64,000 nt of DNA from Gemmatimonadota bacterium. GTDB taxonomy: Bacteria; Gemmatimonadota; Gemmatimonadetes; Longimicrobiales; Gaopeijiaceae. The stretch is from assembly GCA_028874995.1 (NCBI GenBank), contig JAPPGM010000161.1, forward strand, positions 1-64,000, in the 5' to 3' direction. Made by a program: the position numbers and the translations under genes. The notes under the pieces are model-generated. The model ran no database searches. It was given only the letters and a program-made list of their open reading frames with translations, and was not told the DNA's origin. Shown one piece after another: positions 36,029-46,050 of this stretch (position 1 is the stretch's first letter; each line of letters begins with the position of its first letter).

Positions 36029-38877
36029 ATAGCCGGAAGCAAAACGCGCCGGCGCGCCACGTAGAAACCGGCCGGGGCGCGTGCGCCCGGTTCCTGCCGG
36101 TCCTGGCGTGTGCAGCCGCCTTCCTCACCGCGGCAACGCCCGTCCGGGCACAGCAGGAATACGATGTGCGCGGCTCGGTCGCGGACTCCGCGGGCGGGGC
36201 CATGCAGAACGCCATGGTGGTGGCCCTGAGCAGGGAAGACTCGGTGCTCGTGAAGTATGCCCTCTCGAACGCCGACGGAAACTTCGTCCTCGAGAACCTG
36301 CACCCCGGCGCGTACGTCCTGCAGGTCACGCTGATCGGGTACGCCCCCATTCGGAACGACTTCGAGGTGACCAGCGCCGATGTCGACCTGGGTTCCGTGA
36401 CCATGACCATGGAGGCGATCGAGATCGATTCGCTGGTGGTCAGCATCGAGCACGTCCCCTTCATCAACCGGCGGGACACGCTCAGCTACAACGTGAACGC
36501 CTTCCCGACCCCCCCGAACGCGATGGTCGAGGAGTTGCTGCGCCGCCTTCCCGGGATCGATGTCGACACCGACGGCACGATCACGGCGCAGGGCGAGGAG
36601 GTCCAGAACGTCCTGGTGGAGGGCAAGGAGTTCTTCGGCCGGGATCCGACGATCGCCACGCGCAACCTGCCGGCCGATGCCGTCAAACAGGTCGACGTCT
36701 ACGACAAGCAATCGGACATGGCCGAGTTCACGGGAATCCCCGACGGCGAGGACGAGCGCACGATCGACCTGAGGCTCCGCGAGGAGGCCAGGGTCGGGTA
36801 CTTCGGCCGCATGACCGGCGGCTTCGGGGGCGACGTGAACAACGCCGGCCGTCTGGGTCCCACCATCGGCACCGACCCCGTTGGCAACGACCTGCGCTAC
36901 GACGGCAGGTTCAACCTGAACCGCTTCTCGCCGACCCAGCAGCTGGCCCTGACCGCGAACACCAACAACGTCAACCAGGAAGGGTTCTCGTGGGAGGATG
37001 GAGGCGGACGTGGTGGTGGCGATAACGGATTCACCGAGTCGGTGGGGCTCGGATTGAACGCCAGCCGCGACTTCGGCAGCGACAACACCTGGATCAGGAG
37101 CAGCTATTTCCTGAGCGAGGTGGACAACGAGCAGAACCGGACCCTGCAACAGCAGGCGCTCTTCGGCGCGGATGTGGCGTCGCTGGTCGACGAGACGACC
37201 GACCAGGAGTCGGGCAACAACAATCACCGGTTGAACCTGAACGGACAGTACACCTTCTCGCCCGGGCACCAGTTGCGCATACGGGCCAACATGAACGCCG
37301 GATCCTCGTCGTCCGAGTCGTTCCGCGATCGCGTGACCCAGACGGTCGACGGGCAGCCTCTCAACACCGCTTCGACCACCAACACCGTAACGGGCGACCA
37401 GCAGCGCGGGGATGTCCGGCTCACCTGGCGCAAGCGCCTGGGAGACAGCGGCCGCAGCCTGGTGGCGGAGCTGCGCGGTGCGCTTCAGAATTCCGATCGC
37501 GTGACCAATCTCGAGTCGACCATCACGGGCGAGTCGCGCGGCGGGCGCGACCAGGACCGGCACATTCTGCAGGAGCAGAACAACAACGGCGAGAACTGGA
37601 ACAACTCCGCGCGGTTCTCGCTCACGCAGCGGCTGGGTGACTCGTATTCGATGGAGGTCTTCGCCCGCGCCAACACCGAGGACCAGGACCAGGACCAGTC
37701 GGTCTACGATCTCCGCGGCGACGAGAAGATCCGCAACCCCGACCTGAGCTCAGGCTACCAGCGCGCCTACGGCTACATGAACGCCGGGGCCCGCCTGAGC
37801 CGCAACTCGGAAAACTCCTGGATCACGCTCGGGTTGCGGGGGCAGCGATCGTCGCTGGAAGGGATTCTCGTGGACCGCGACGAGACGATCACCAGCGGCT
37901 ACACGCACCTGCTCGCCAACCTGGACTTCAGGTGGCAGTTCAAGGATGACCAGACGATCAGCTTCGAGTACGACGGCTCTACCGATGAACCGTCCCTCAC
38001 GGAACTTCAGCCGTTCGTCGACAACCGCGACCCGATCAACGTGTACGTCGGGAATCCCGACCTCCAGCCCGAGTACACGCACGAGTTCGAGGCCGATTAC
38101 CGCTTCTTCGATCAGTTCAGCTTCCTGAGCGTGTACCTGCGAACGGATTTCGAGTACACCACCAACCCCATCGCACGCGCACGCGTCTTCGACGAACAGG
38201 GCTTCCAGACGGTCACTCCGATCAACACCGACCCGGAGTGGTCCGCCGGTACGAGCGTCAACTTTGAAACGCCGATCAGAAGGCTGGGCGTGGACGTGGA
38301 ACTGGACTACCGGGCGGGCTACTCCAGGGGATGGGAGCAGGTGAACCGGCAGACGAACCAGAGCCGCGTATTGAGAAACACCGTCGAGGCCAGCCTGGAG
38401 AACCGCACCAAGGACCTCTTCGACATTCGCTTGGGCGCGAACTTCACCTTCAACGACGTGGAGTACTCACTGAACCAGTCGCTGGACCGCGACTACGTGA
38501 ACAGCCGCTACTACGCGAACGGGACGCTCTACCTGGGGGCCTGGACGCTCGGGTCGACCTTCAACTGGAGGGTGTACGACGAGGACATCTACAGCCAGGG
38601 GAGCGGCGGCGAGGTCAACACACCGGGCAGGAACGTCGCGCGCTGGGACGCCCGCGCTTCGCGGCGGCTGCTGAACGACCGGGCCGAACTCGAACTCCGG
38701 GCCTACGACCTGCTCAACCAGAACCAGGCGGTGAGCATCTCCAATTCAGCCAGCTTCATCCAGGAATCGCGCACCGAGTCGCTGGGACAGTACTTCATGG
38801 TGCGGGTCATGTACCGGCTGGGGATGCGGGGTGACTTCGGGCGGCCGGGTCGTGGGAGAGGGGGGCGGGGACGGTAG
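36025..38877 (+). CDS. TonB-receptor-like outer-membrane protein, copy 2
   Basis: A 950-residue paralogue of the protein encoded at 32146-35007, with the same domain order: signal peptide, carboxypeptidase-regulatory-like domain (about 45-120), plug-like region with LLRRLPGIDVDTDGTITAQG and VEGKEFFGRDPTIATRNLPA, then the OMP_b-brl_3 barrel. It ends in a Gly/Arg tail (GRPGRGRGGRGR). The start is a GTG overlapping the GLPGLI stop. The two receptors are closely similar in the plug and C-terminal barrel and differ more in the middle, which suggests duplication followed by divergence of ligand-facing loops. Confidence 0.85.
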   Translation: MNSRKQNAPARHVETGRGACARFLPVLACAAAFLTAATPVRAQQEYDVRGSVADSAGGAMQNAMVVALSREDSVLVKYALSNADGNFVLENLHPGAYVLQVTLIGYAPIRNDFEVTSADVDLGSVTMTMEAIEIDSLVVSIEHVPFINRRDTLSYNVNAFPTPPNAMVEELLRRLPGIDVDTDGTITAQGEEVQNVLVEGKEFFGRDPTIATRNLPADAVKQVDVYDKQSDMAEFTGIPDGEDERTIDLRLREEARVGYFGRMTGGFGGDVNNAGRLGPTIGTDPVGNDLRYDGRFNLNRFSPTQQLALTANTNNVNQEGFSWEDGGGRGGGDNGFTESVGLGLNASRDFGSDNTWIRSSYFLSEVDNEQNRTLQQQALFGADVASLVDETTDQESGNNNHRLNLNGQYTFSPGHQLRIRANMNAGSSSSESFRDRVTQTVDGQPLNTASTTNTVTGDQQRGDVRLTWRKRLGDSGRSLVAELRGALQNSDRVTNLESTITGESRGGRDQDRHILQEQNNNGENWNNSARFSLTQRLGDSYSMEVFARANTEDQDQDQSVYDLRGDEKIRNPDLSSGYQRAYGYMNAGARLSRNSENSWITLGLRGQRSSLEGILVDRDETITSGYTHLLANLDFRWQFKDDQTISFEYDGSTDEPSLTELQPFVDNRDPINVYVGNPDLQPEYTHEFEADYRFFDQFSFLSVYLRTDFEYTTNPIARARVFDEQGFQTVTPINTDPEWSAGTSVNFETPIRRLGVDVELDYRAGYSRGWEQVNRQTNQSRVLRNTVEASLENRTKDLFDIRLGANFTFNDVEYSLNQSLDRDYVNSRYYANGTLYLGAWTLGSTFNWRVYDEDIYSQGSGGEVNTPGRNVARWDARASRRLLNDRAELELRAYDLLNQNQAVSISNSASFIQESRTESLGQYFMVRVMYRLGMRGDFGRPGRGRGGRGR

Positions 38878-38889
38878 GGGCGCGCTCCT

Positions 38890-40137
38890 CTACCGATTCA
38901 GGCGATACCCCTCCACCCGTTCGACGCCGGTGGCGGGGTCCGTGCGGACTCCCAGGATCAGGTCCTCGCCCACCCACGGCGGACGCCCGCGGAACGGGAT
39001 TGTCAACGTACCGAGCCAGCGCCCCTCGGGGTGGAACACGCTCCACCGGCCCGCCTGGTGACGTACCCAAAGATGGCCCGTCGCATCCACCAGGAGGCTG
39101 CTTACCGGGGGATGGAAGTCCTGCGGCGGCAGGGCGTCCAGTGCTTCCCTACGAGCCCAGTGGTTCAACTCCAGAATCCCCACCTTCGCGCGCTCCCGCT
39201 CTTCGTCGGTGATCGGGATCGGACCGATCGTGCGGCGAATGATCCGCTGCAGATCGCCTGTGGGGGAGAACTGGTGAACCTCGTCCCGGTCCCCGTTGCT
39301 CACGTATATCGTCAGCGGATCTCCCCCCGCGGCCACATGTGATATCACGCCAAAAAGGGGAAAAGGCCACCGGGTGGTGGGATCGAAAGGCCGGGAGATG
39401 CGCTGTTCGATCCCGCCCCACCAGCCCAATGAATGCGCCACGTAGGCGGTATCGATCCTGACGAATCCCCAGTCTGGCCGGAAGAATTCGTCCGATTCCG
39501 GAATCGGTACGTCGCGGTGCACGATCACCAGAAAGGACCCGTCGGCCAGGGGCATGTGAATCCTCTCGGGCGGTGTCTGGCCGGGGATGCGGGTCTGCTC
39601 GAAGATTCTGCCCACATCGATCCGCCGGTGTTTCACCACGGTGCCGGCGGTATCGAAGTAGGAGACGTAGCCGAACCAATCGCTCCAAACGGCCAGGGTG
39701 TCGCCCGGGAGGACTTGCAGATACGCCGGATGGTTGAATTCGCCCGGACCCTCCCCCGCGCGGCCGATCGACTTCGACAGCCCGCCCGAGGGGTGGAACA
39801 GCCGAAGTGACTTGCTGCCGCTGGAGAGAACCGCGACCCGCCCGTCCGAGAGGCGGCCCAACCCTGCGACCTGCCAGATGAGATGGACGGAATCCTCCGT
39901 GGCGGCACCGAGGCCCGGGTCGCCGATGACGATGACGGGTTCGGGATCGATGGTCCAGGAGTCCGTGGTGGCCCACTCGGGAGCATGATTCTCGACGATG
40001 CGGACGCCGGCCGAGTCGCGGATCGTGACCGCGGGGGGCGTGTCGGGCTCCAGCTCCGGGGGGCGAGGCTCGCAGGCGGCGGTGGTCGTTGCCAGGAGCA
40101 ACGCGAGCGGGATTCGGGATCGGGAGCGTTGCAGCAT
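38890..40137 (-). CDS. Six-bladed beta-propeller lipoprotein
   Basis: A 415-residue protein from ATG 40137; a longer frame exists but this start gives a compact lipoprotein signal (LALLLATTTAACEP). The mature part opens IRDSAGVRIVENHAPEW and carries GRAGEGPGEF (about residue 135). Other blade edges are SYFDTAGTVVKHRR and WSVFHPEGRWLGTL. It aligns along its length with the lipoprotein at 26845-28242 and is clearly its paralogue. No catalytic motif is seen. It converges with the receptor gene, 12 bases from its stop, and is divergent from the phosphatase-fold lipoprotein. Confidence 0.78.
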   Translation of the reverse strand: MLQRSRSRIPLALLLATTTAACEPRPPELEPDTPPAVTIRDSAGVRIVENHAPEWATTDSWTIDPEPVIVIGDPGLGAATEDSVHLIWQVAGLGRLSDGRVAVLSSGSKSLRLFHPSGGLSKSIGRAGEGPGEFNHPAYLQVLPGDTLAVWSDWFGYVSYFDTAGTVVKHRRIDVGRIFEQTRIPGQTPPERIHMPLADGSFLVIVHRDVPIPESDEFFRPDWGFVRIDTAYVAHSLGWWGGIEQRISRPFDPTTRWPFPLFGVISHVAAGGDPLTIYVSNGDRDEVHQFSPTGDLQRIIRRTIGPIPITDEERERAKVGILELNHWARREALDALPPQDFHPPVSSLLVDATGHLWVRHQAGRWSVFHPEGRWLGTLTIPFRGRPPWVGEDLILGVRTDPATGVERVEGYRLNR

Positions 40138-40334
40138 GACGTTGTCAGACTTCGGTGAGGACCATTCGGGTGCGACAGGGGGCCGTGGCAGGGGCATTCG
40201 AGATAGCGTGGGCCGGTTTGCGGGGCAACCGGGGTTGTCCGGGGGTCGAACGGCGTATTGGTTGAGTCGATGGTCACCTGAGGGTCGACGCGAGTAAGAT
40301 GTCCCGGCCTTGAACTCTTCCGCGCAGATGCCGC

Positions 40335-42002
40335 ATGTCCACCTGCAGAGCCTCCTCGTCAGCGAGCTTCGCCGTACTCATCGCCCTCATGGGGTGTGGC
40401 CCGGCCGGCGACCCGGATCCGCCCGTTCCCGTCGTGTGGACCGACGGAGTGTTCGAGGACTGGGCGAGTGCCGCGCCAGCAGTCGTGGATCCCGCGGGCG
40501 ACGTACCGCCGGGGTCGCCCGTTGACTTGGGTGCGGTGTTCGTGCTGGATGACGCGCGCTTCATCCACCTCCTGGTCGACCTGGGTGACACGGTTACGGC
40601 GCAGGGGATGCCGGGGACCGTGGAGATCGTGCTCGATGCAGACGGGGATGCGGGGACGGGGGGGTCGCATGGCGGGGTGGCGGGTGCCGATCTGGTCATT
40701 GTCCTGTCCCGCCAGGATGATCCTGCCGCGGATGTTCACGGCGCCGGAGTGGGGGTGCGCCGGATCGGGGAAGGCGGTGCGGGCGGGATCGAGAGCGCGT
40801 CAACGGTCGGTCTTATCCTGTCCCCGACCCACTCGTCGGACCGGTTCGAGGTGCGGCTGGACCGGCTCGGGATGCGGCGGGAACGGCTTGCCGAGCGATC
40901 GGACGCGGCCGGTGCGTTGGACGAGCCAGGGGCGAGCCCTCCAGGTGGCGCCGGGAAAGTCCTGAGCGGGCGGCTGCGCTACCTGCGGGCCGGTGCGGTG
41001 GTCGACCAAACCCCGGTCTTCACGCACACGCTGGCCACGGACCCGGGTGAGGCCCCGCCGTTGCTGGATGGGGACGCGGTGGCGAGAACTCCCAACACCC
41101 TGCGCGTCGTCACCTGGAACGTCTCGGACGGGAACTTCCGCGACCACCCGGAGGTCTTCCGGCGCGTACTGGCCACCCTCGATCCCGACGTGGTCCTCCT
41201 CGACGAAGTCTACGCCGACGTCACGATGGCGGACCTCTCGCGCTTCGGCCGCGGTCCGGGCCCGGTGAACGAATCGTCGTGGAAGTGGTGGCTGGCAACG
41301 GGCGGCGGCCGACAGCGGGCCGCCGTCGGCGCGAGGGGCCTGGAGTTGCGCGGAGAGACCGCTTTGGCCCGGGTGGACCACCCACCGGGTGCGCTTGCGC
41401 GATGGCTGCGCGAGGTCGGTGACGAGCCGGAGTCGCCCCGTATGCCGCCGCCTTCCAGGCTGGCCCGGGCGGAAGCGGCCGGCGGCCTTTCGGCGACCGG
41501 AGCCTGGGTCACCGTGGAAGGCCGCGCGGTGCTCTTCGTGCCCGTCGACCTGCAGAGCGCGGGATACGACGGTTCCCCGCGCGACCGTCTGCGCGAGTTG
41601 CAGGCGCGCACGTTGAACCACGCAATCGCGGCCGTGCTCGCCGACCGGCCCGGCGCAGGCCTCGTCATCGGCGGCGACCTGAATGTGGTGGGATCCGCCC
41701 GTCCGCTCGATGCGCTGCGGTTCGGCCTCGCCACCGGCGGAGGCGACCTGAGCATCGCCCGGCTGGAAAGACTCCGCGACCGGTCCCTGGCGACCTGGCG
41801 CAGCACCCGCGCCGGGGACCCGTTTTCGCCCGGCAGGCTGGACTATGTCCTCTACCGGGGCACGGTGCTCCGGATCGAACGCGCGTTCATCTTCGACGCA
41901 GCCGACCTGTCGCCCGCGGCACTGGCGCAGCTCGGCATCCGCGAGTCCGACACGCTGCAGTCCGACCACCTGCCGCTGGTGGTGGATTTCACGCTTCGTT
42001 GA
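40335..42002 (+). CDS. Endonuclease/exonuclease/phosphatase-fold lipoprotein
   Basis: A 555-residue protein with a lipobox (VLIALMGC). Residues about 35-150 form a beta-sandwich that begins DGVFEDWASAAPAVVDPAGD, like CBM9/DOMON-type domains. The EEP catalytic domain follows: RVVTWNVSDG (Asn), VVLLDEVYADV (Glu), VIGGDLNVVG (Asp-Asn) and the C-terminal SDHLPLVVDF (Asp-His). The active-site residues look complete, so a phosphodiesterase or nuclease role at the outer membrane or periplasm is likely. Its substrate (DNA, phospholipid head group or inositol phosphate) cannot be told from sequence. Confidence 0.82.
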   Translation: MSTCRASSSASFAVLIALMGCGPAGDPDPPVPVVWTDGVFEDWASAAPAVVDPAGDVPPGSPVDLGAVFVLDDARFIHLLVDLGDTVTAQGMPGTVEIVLDADGDAGTGGSHGGVAGADLVIVLSRQDDPAADVHGAGVGVRRIGEGGAGGIESASTVGLILSPTHSSDRFEVRLDRLGMRRERLAERSDAAGALDEPGASPPGGAGKVLSGRLRYLRAGAVVDQTPVFTHTLATDPGEAPPLLDGDAVARTPNTLRVVTWNVSDGNFRDHPEVFRRVLATLDPDVVLLDEVYADVTMADLSRFGRGPGPVNESSWKWWLATGGGRQRAAVGARGLELRGETALARVDHPPGALARWLREVGDEPESPRMPPPSRLARAEAAGGLSATGAWVTVEGRAVLFVPVDLQSAGYDGSPRDRLRELQARTLNHAIAAVLADRPGAGLVIGGDLNVVGSARPLDALRFGLATGGGDLSIARLERLRDRSLATWRSTRAGDPFSPGRLDYVLYRGTVLRIERAFIFDAADLSPAALAQLGIRESDTLQSDHLPLVVDFTLR

Positions 42003-42132
42003 GCGAACGGTGTCGAGCCTGGCTGCCCATCCGCCGGCGCATGCAACCCGGGGATGACGATTCACGTCAATTGAGGTTGAGATCGTTGACCTCCGTCCAG
42101 CTACGGATCCCCCCGCCAGCCCCGCACACCCC

Positions 42133-44406
42133 ATGAAACCTCCCCTCGTAGCACTTTCCGCACTCGCGGCTGCGGTTGCCCTTTCCACCGCCATCGCTCC
42201 GCCCACCCTCGCCCAGTCGCGGTTCGTGCCCGGCGCCTTCGAGGACCCGGTCGCGCGTCAGCTCTACACCGACGCCTACGACCGCTGGCACGCCCTTGAC
42301 ACGACGGTCGCGAGCTACACGGCGCTGATCCGGCAACGCGTCGCCGGGGCGTTGCGGACGCCGCTGCGCGACCGGGTCATGTACAGCAACGAACACGCCG
42401 TGCGCACCTGGTGGCGGAGGGGAGCGCGCCCCGTCACGATGGTCCTCGGCAACCGCACCCGCTATCCCGGCCGCGACTTCCTCCTGCGGTGGGACGAAGC
42501 GGACAGGCTGGATGCGATGCCCTACGCCGAGCCGTTCTCGCCCGGTGACGACCACCTCCTCTTCGGCTGGAACCGCGAAGACGAAGTGGGTCCCCCCGGT
42601 GCCGACGGCCGCGCGCTCGTGCACCCTCTCTCGCATGGAGCGGACCAGGCCTACCGCTTCCGCAGCGGCGACACGATCACCGTGTCCTTTCCCGATGGCC
42701 GCCTCGTCCGCGCGGTCGCGCTGCAGTTCATCCCCTATCGCGCGGGCGCCTTCCTGCTGACGGGCACCCTGTGGATCGATCCGGTGTCGGGCGTGCTGAT
42801 ACGCGCGGTCTACCGGCCCAGCGTGGAAATGGACTTCATGCACGATGTCGATGACCCCGGGACGCCGGGAGCGAACCTCGCTCTTCGACTCATGCCGGGG
42901 GTCTTCAAGCCGGTGAACCTCCGGCTGAATTCGGTCTTCGTCGACTACGCGCTGTGGGAATTCGAGCACTGGCTCCCGCACAGGGCGCGCTTCGAGGTGG
43001 TGGCGACCGCCGGAGTGCTGAAGGGCAAGCTCACGGTCGACGTGTCGTACGAGATCGAGTCGTTCACCAGCGTGTCCGAGGATCCCGCCGCCGCTACGGG
43101 TCACGACGAGGCCGCCGACAGCGCCTTCGTCGCCGCACTCCTTGCCCAGGCGGGCGACGGATATGAACTGACGGACCAATCCGTAGCTCGCGGCAAGGAC
43201 ACCAGGTTCATCGTCCCGAAGGACCGCAGGCTCCTGGAAATGAGCCCCGAGCTGCCGCCGCCGATCTGGGAAGACGCGCCGCACTTCGCGACGATCGGGG
43301 AGGCGGAGGACCTGGCCGGCACGCTCGCCCAGGTGCCGGTCGCCTCGTACAGCCGCACGCCGTGGGCGTTCCGGTACGGCTGGGGGAGTCCCGAGATGAT
43401 TCGCTACAACCGCGTCGAGGGGCTGGCGGCCGGATTGGAGTTCGATGCGGTGCTCGGCGGTCCGCACAAGCTCCTCACTTCCGCGTCCTTCGGGCTGGCG
43501 GACGGCAAGGTGAAGGCGCGCATCGGGCTGGAGCGCTCAACCGAATTGCGCAGGCTGACCGTGGGCGGGTTTCACGAGCTGCGCAGCACGGACGCGGAGG
43601 CGGGCCACTTCGGAATCGGCAACTCGCTCACGGCCCTGGTGATAGGGCGCGACGAGGGAGAGTACTACCGGGCAACGGGCTTCGATATGACGTGGCGGCC
43701 GTCGGAGGGCGAGAGGGAGTCGTTCGTCTTGCGGGCGTACGGTGAGCGGCAGGAGGCGGTGGAGACGCGCGCGGGCTTCGCGTTTTTCGAGGCCTTCGAC
43801 GACGAGTGGAACTTCGCGCCGAACCTGGAGGCCGACGAGGTCGATGAAGCGGGGACTGAGGTGACGATCCGGTCGTGGTGGGGTGAGGAGCCGAATTGGG
43901 TGCAGGCGGGTGTCGAGTGGTACGGTCAGGTTGCGAGGAACCGGTCGTCGGTGGGGGACGGGGAGGCGGGGGTGGCGGCTAACTTCCTCCGGAGCAGCGC
44001 CGTCGCGCGGGCGAGGATTCCGTTTGCGGGGGATGAGTGGACGGGCTGGCGTCTGGGTGTGGAGGCCGCCGCGGGCACGACCTGGGGAGATGCACCGGCG
44101 CAGCGGGCGTGGTTTCTCGGGTCGGCGGCGACGCTGCGCGGATACGAGCCGTCGGTGATGGGAGGGTCGACGTTCATGCGCGGCCGGGTGGAGGTGGCGA
44201 GGGTCTTCGAGGGCGTGGGCGGAAGCGTGTTCTACGACGTGGGGTGGGCGGGGGAGCGGGGTGAGTTCGACCGGGATGACCTGCTGTCGGCCGCCGGGTT
44301 GGGGCTGACCGTGCTGGACGGGCTGGTGAGGGCCGATATCGCGAACGGGCTGAGGGGGCCGGAGAAGCGGTTCCGGTTCTATCTTTACGCGGACGCGATC
44401 CTGTAG
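42133..44406 (+). CDS. Outer-membrane protein with Omp85-like C-terminal barrel
   Basis: A 757-residue protein with a signal peptide ending at TLAQS (about residue 28). The first 330 residues are a soluble alpha/beta region (VASYTALIRQRVAGALRTPL and on). The C-terminal third resembles the Omp85/BamA surface-antigen barrel: FLGSAATLRGYEPSVMGGST, FYDVGWAGERGEF and GLTVLDGLVRADIANGL, ending in a strand with terminal YLYADAIL. No POTRA repeats are recognised with confidence, so a function in outer-membrane assembly is unproven. It could be a lineage-specific porin or secretion pore. It is transcribed alone. Confidence 0.65.
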   Translation: MKPPLVALSALAAAVALSTAIAPPTLAQSRFVPGAFEDPVARQLYTDAYDRWHALDTTVASYTALIRQRVAGALRTPLRDRVMYSNEHAVRTWWRRGARPVTMVLGNRTRYPGRDFLLRWDEADRLDAMPYAEPFSPGDDHLLFGWNREDEVGPPGADGRALVHPLSHGADQAYRFRSGDTITVSFPDGRLVRAVALQFIPYRAGAFLLTGTLWIDPVSGVLIRAVYRPSVEMDFMHDVDDPGTPGANLALRLMPGVFKPVNLRLNSVFVDYALWEFEHWLPHRARFEVVATAGVLKGKLTVDVSYEIESFTSVSEDPAAATGHDEAADSAFVAALLAQAGDGYELTDQSVARGKDTRFIVPKDRRLLEMSPELPPPIWEDAPHFATIGEAEDLAGTLAQVPVASYSRTPWAFRYGWGSPEMIRYNRVEGLAAGLEFDAVLGGPHKLLTSASFGLADGKVKARIGLERSTELRRLTVGGFHELRSTDAEAGHFGIGNSLTALVIGRDEGEYYRATGFDMTWRPSEGERESFVLRAYGERQEAVETRAGFAFFEAFDDEWNFAPNLEADEVDEAGTEVTIRSWWGEEPNWVQAGVEWYGQVARNRSSVGDGEAGVAANFLRSSAVARARIPFAGDEWTGWRLGVEAAAGTTWGDAPAQRAWFLGSAATLRGYEPSVMGGSTFMRGRVEVARVFEGVGGSVFYDVGWAGERGEFDRDDLLSAAGLGLTVLDGLVRADIANGLRGPEKRFRFYLYADAIL

Positions 44407-44476
44407 GGGACACGAATGTCAACTCGCGATTACATTATGTGAATCGCAGTTTACCTTCGACGAAGCAGACGGTGTC

Positions 44477-44801
44477 GTGAGCGGCCTTGATCTGGAGGAC
44501 TATCACTGTTCGCACCCGGGGGAATTCATACGCGAAGAGGTGATTGAGGATTTGGGGACTCAACGTATCCCAGGCGGCCAGAATCCTGAGGGTGCGGCGG
44601 GCGACGCTGTCGGACCTTCTCAACGGCCGGGCGTCGCTTTCTCCGGAGATGGCGCTGCGACTGGAGAAGGCCTTCGGGGTGAGCATGGACATGCTGCTGC
44701 GGATGCAGGCGTGGCACGATGCCAGCCGAATGCGGGCCCGGACGGATGAGATCCCGGTGCGAAGATTCGATTCGGGACTAGAGTCGAGAGACGACACATG
44801 A
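44477..44801 (+). pseudogene. higA: HigA-type antitoxin with +1 frameshift
   Basis: The N-terminus HPGEFIREEVIEDLG lies in one frame, read from GTG 44477. The helix-turn-helix part LNVSQAARILRVRRATLSDL and NGRASLSPEMALRLEKAFGV lies in the next frame. Removing one G from the GGGG at 44554-44557 joins them into a normal HigA of about 100 residues. The frame upstream (44438-44500) stays open and ends in DLEDYH, similar to the end of HigB toxins, so a toxin remnant may be fused ahead. A full higB is absent. The stop overlaps the next gene start. Either a decayed antitoxin or a homopolymer error. Confidence 0.72.
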
Positions 44802-46009
44802 CGACTCGCGGAACTTCGTGGTCGATCGCCGCGACCCTTCTTCTCGCCGCCTGCACCGGCGACGCGGCACGAGACGCCACGACGCTGTCGGTCGACACGC
44901 TCAGCGACGGTACCGTCGTCGTCAACAACCCCGTCCAGGGTTTCTGGGAGACCGATCCGGGCGCACGCTGGAGGATTGCCGAAGAACTGCGCATCGGGAG
45001 TGCCACTGCCGAGGGGGCCGACGCCTTCGGGGACGTGGGTTCCCTCATGATCGACCAGCTTGGCCGCTTCTGGGTCGCCGACCAGCAGGCCAACGAAGTG
45101 AGGGTGTTCGACGCGGACGGCCGCTTTGTCCGCACCGTTGGCGGGAGAGGCGAGGGACCAGCTGAATTCCTGGACATCGGCGACATCTTCCCCGGGCCGA
45201 ACGGCGAGGTCTGGATCGACGACGAGACGATGGAACGCTTCGAGGTCTTCGACACCTCCGGCACGAGGATCGGCGGCTACAACAGGGACTCCAGATTCTG
45301 GGGCGGGAAGTGGACGGATGAAGGACTCCTGCTATCGCTGGGCCCGCACCCTGAGAGTCTGGAGGGTGTCTACACGGTCTACAGTCGGGGGTCTGGCAGC
45401 CTGCTCGAGCCCGAGGGACGCGTCCTGGAGATGCCGGTTCCCCCGCCGGATCCACCGATGGTCGAGTTCAAGTCCCCGGATGGCCGAGCTGTCAGGAACA
45501 TACCTCCCCCCTTCAGTCCCACGCGCAGATGGGATCTCGGGTCTGGATGGGATGCGTGGTACACCAATGGACGCGATCTGGGTGGCCGCTATGAGATTCA
45601 CCGGATCGACCTGGAGAGCGGCGACACCCTGCTGACGATCGTGCAATGGTATGAGCCGGTCCAGGTATCGGACTCCATGCGGGCCGCGGCCCTGATGTCA
45701 CTCTGGGGGGAATTCGCGTGGAGCGAGCGGCCCTCGGCGAACGAGTGGCGCAAAGTACCCGGCGTGTATCCGCCCGTGGGGAGCGTGTACCGGTCCGGGG
45801 ACGGCACGATATGGGTGCGCCGCGCCGTCGGGGACGGGGTCGAAGGGTTCGATGTGTTTGACCGGGATGGGCGCTATCTTGGCCAGCCTGAAGGGCCCGG
45901 CGGCCTGTTCGGGATGTCGGTTCGGTGGATCTCCGAGGACCATGTCTACGCGGTCGACACAGACGAGCTGGGGGTGGACTACGTGGTTCGGCTGGCGATT
46001 CTGCGCTGA
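44798..46009 (+). CDS. Six-bladed beta-propeller lipoprotein
   Basis: A 403-residue protein with a lipobox (ATLLLAACTG). The body has NHL-like blades: LMIDQLGRFWVADQQANEVR followed by VFDADGRFVRTVGG, and GGRGEGPAEF, the local blade signature. It lacks the DSAGVRIVEN opening shared by some paralogues. The ATG overlaps the stop of the broken antitoxin gene (ATGA), an odd operon partner, which suggests the antitoxin fragment lies just upstream by chance. The last residues VDYVVRLAIL end the sixth blade. Confidence 0.76.
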   Translation: MTTRGTSWSIAATLLLAACTGDAARDATTLSVDTLSDGTVVVNNPVQGFWETDPGARWRIAEELRIGSATAEGADAFGDVGSLMIDQLGRFWVADQQANEVRVFDADGRFVRTVGGRGEGPAEFLDIGDIFPGPNGEVWIDDETMERFEVFDTSGTRIGGYNRDSRFWGGKWTDEGLLLSLGPHPESLEGVYTVYSRGSGSLLEPEGRVLEMPVPPPDPPMVEFKSPDGRAVRNIPPPFSPTRRWDLGSGWDAWYTNGRDLGGRYEIHRIDLESGDTLLTIVQWYEPVQVSDSMRAAALMSLWGEFAWSERPSANEWRKVPGVYPPVGSVYRSGDGTIWVRRAVGDGVEGFDVFDRDGRYLGQPEGPGGLFGMSVRWISEDHVYAVDTDELGVDYVVRLAILR

Positions 46010-46050
46010 TCCCGGCCGGGTGTAGGCGGCACCAAAATGTCAAGTCAAGA

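Noticed and set aside
35851..37563. A 570-residue minus-strand frame
   Set aside because: It is antisense to the second receptor gene; the plus strand shows clear domains.
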